A DNA stretch of 54,793 nucleotides. It comes from Armatimonadota bacterium (GTDB lineage Bacteria; Armatimonadota; Armatimonadia; Armatimonadales; Armatimonadaceae). The stretch's first letter is position 1, and every line of letters starts with the position of its first letter. The stretch covers positions 1 to 54,793 of the forward strand of contig JAPLCP010000169.1 of NCBI GenBank assembly GCA_026392155.1. Direction: 5' to 3'. The notes below the pieces were generated by a model. That model searched no databases. It was not told the DNA's origin and worked only from the letters and a program-made list of their open reading frames with translations. This document shows, piece by piece, positions 53,840 to 54,793 of this stretch. The position numbers and the translations under genes are program-made.

Positions 53840-54642
53840 GGGACTATTGTAGCAGTTTTTAGCGACGCAACATACTCTTTCACGAAGCTAAGCACATCAG
53901 GGTCTTCGCGGTTTTCGTGGAGCAGGGTGACCAGCGAGCTTCCGACCACGGCACCATCGGCAAAGACGCAGATGGCCTTGACTTGCTCGGGGGTCTTGAC
54001 ACCAAAGCCCACACAGACCGGCGTCTCACGGGCGTGCTCTCGAATCGCGGAGACTAAGCCGGGTAGCTCACTGGGGACGACTTCTTTGGTTCCGGTGATG
54101 CCTGTCATCGAGACGCAGTAGATAAAGCCCGCCGCGAGCTTGCCGACGGCTTCCATGCGCTCCATCGTGGAGGTTGGGGCGAGCAAGAAGATTGTCGCGA
54201 GGCCCGCCGCATCGGCAATCGGCTTCCAGGTATCGGCCTCTTCCGGAATCACATCGGTGACAATCGCGCCATCGGCCCCGGCGGCCACGGCGTCTTGTGC
54301 GAATTTCTCTGGCCCATACTGGAGCACTGGGTTGTAGGCTCCCATCAGCACCATTGGCACCGTCACACCACGTGCGCGGGCCTCGCGCACCGCGTCCAGC
54401 ACTTTCGGCGGCGTCATTCCGCCCTGCAGCGCCCGGAAGCTCGCCGCTTGGATCGTCGGGCCATCGGCCAGCGGGTCGGAGAAGGGAACTCCCAGCTCGA
54501 TCACATCGGCTCCGGCCTCCGCCAAGGCACAGATCACATCGGCGGTATGACTCGGAAACGGATCGCCTGCTGTAATAAAAGCGACAAGGGCTCCCTCGCC
54601 ACGTGACTTCAGCTCCGCAAAACGTGCATCTAGACGGTTCAT
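53836..54642 (-). CDS. trpA: tryptophan synthase alpha chain
   Basis: 268 residues. It cleaves indole-3-glycerol phosphate to indole, which passes to TrpB. Catalytic Glu49 and Asp60 are seen in VIELGVPFSDPLADGP; VGFGVKTPEQ and DGAVVGSS bind phosphate. trpB is not in the window on the downstream side; the upstream side is the start of an unrelated plus-strand gene. Its final codons contain TACAAT, the -10 of the next gene. Confidence 0.95.
   Translation of the reverse strand: MNRLDARFAELKSRGEGALVAFITAGDPFPSHTADVICALAEAGADVIELGVPFSDPLADGPTIQAASFRALQGGMTPPKVLDAVREARARGVTVPMVLMGAYNPVLQYGPEKFAQDAVAAGADGAIVTDVIPEEADTWKPIADAAGLATIFLLAPTSTMERMEAVGKLAAGFIYCVSMTGITGTKEVVPSELPGLVSAIREHARETPVCVGFGVKTPEQVKAICVFADGAVVGSSLVTLLHENREDPDVLSFVKEYVASLKTATIVP
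53846..53851 (-). promoter_or_regulatory. leaderless-type -10, TACAAT, inside trpA, 6 nt before ATG 53839
   Basis: TACAAT, spacer AGTCCC, ATG. The box is made by the Ala-Thr-Ile codons at the end of trpA, so one stretch is both coding and promoter. Confidence 0.55.
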
Positions 54643-54685
54643 AACTGAGCCTCAGGATACCATAGGTTTAAGTGTCCGAAACAGG

Positions 54686-54691
54686 TAAAAT
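54686..54691 (+). promoter_or_regulatory. -10 hexamer TAAAAT for the last gene
   Basis: TAAAAT 20 bp before the ATG at 54712, leaving a short leader with CAGGAG as Shine-Dalgarno. Confidence 0.5.
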
Positions 54692-54711
54692 GTCTCTCAG
54701 GAGTCTACTAT

Positions 54712-54793
54712 ATGAATCGTCGTCATTTTCTTCATTTCTCTACAGCAAGTATATTGATGGGAAGTACTTGTAAAAACAAACGTAATTACTATG
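54712..54793 (+). CDS. RR-leader exported protein, 5' part only
   Basis: The first 27 codons are visible: MNRRHFLHFSTASILMGSTC and then a basic stretch KNKRNYY. An RR motif plus a short hydrophobic core ending in a Cys looks like a Tat leader with a lipobox-like site, though GSTC is a weak lipobox. The sequence is more AT-rich than the rest of the window. CAGGAG lies 8 nt before the ATG. The rest is outside the window, so no function can be given. Confidence 0.6.
   Translation, partial: MNRRHFLHFSTASILMGSTCKNKRNYY

Overview
The window is GC-rich (about 60% by eye) bacterial chromosome, densely packed, with genes on both strands. No rRNA, tRNA, CRISPR array, insertion sequence or phage gene was seen. 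The gene mix suggests an Armatimonadota-type bacterium (Armatimonas/Fimbriimonas relatives): PQQ-like propellers, a CRTAC1-type ASPIC/VCBS lipoprotein, sulfatase, Gfo/Idh/MocA oxidoreductases with RR leaders, a TsdA-like multihaem protein, a DUF5009-type acyltransferase and a decaprenyl-phosphate ribose-type UbiA enzyme. That placement is inference; Planctomycetota, Acidobacteriota or Chloroflexota are not excluded.

Layout. 1-5.8 kb: end of a small conserved gene, an aldehyde-dehydrogenase-fold reductase, a PQQ propeller, a double GNAT, a SecD-P1-like lipoprotein and an AMP-forming ligase that may partner the reductase. 5.9-10.5 kb: SGNH hydrolase, membrane acyltransferase, sugar isomerase, an LTxxQ-like protein, a barrel fragment and a sugar epimerase. 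10.5-16.4 kb: queG, a phosphatase, a PhyH dioxygenase, a CPT-like kinase, an esterase-SGNH fusion and a sulfatase. 16.4-25.7 kb: gltB, thioredoxin-TPR, a multicopper oxidase-peroxiredoxin fusion, NAD-isocitrate dehydrogenase and trpF. 25.7-35.1 kb: unknown genes, def-fmt, a secreted PKD-like protein, UbiA, SDR and polA. 35.2-43.2 kb: a frameshifted aldo/keto reductase, ADP-ribosylglycohydrolase, a LarA-type racemase, a Uma2 remnant, TPR and CRTAC1 lipoproteins, a GH30 pseudogene and small membrane proteins. 43.2-54.8 kb: lepA, yceI, Gfo/Idh, pyrE, deoC with a DeoC-like paralogue, a triheme cytochrome, a BNR-4 protein, a second Gfo/Idh, trpA and the start of an RR-leader protein.

Three genome-scale signals stand out. 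(1) At least sixteen genes have a TANNNT-like -10 hexamer exactly 6 nt before the start codon and no visible Shine-Dalgarno. This is the layout of leaderless transcripts. Other genes (ALDH, yceI, sugar isomerase, SDR) have Shine-Dalgarno sequences, so two modes of initiation seem to coexist. (2) A family of multi-hairpin repeats sits directly against stop codons, always in the same orientation, so that the repeat begins with the TAG or TAA of the gene. (3) A second, C/G-rich palindromic repeat family occurs between genes and also in frame inside queG and polA. There it encodes Pro/Gly/Ser-rich inserts, which recalls the Rickettsia palindromic elements.

Several genes are broken: an aldo/keto reductase (frameshift), a GH30 enzyme (nonsense codon plus deletions), a Uma2 nuclease (deletion plus frameshift) and a small membrane gene. 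Convergent genes often overlap tail to tail by 4-37 bp.
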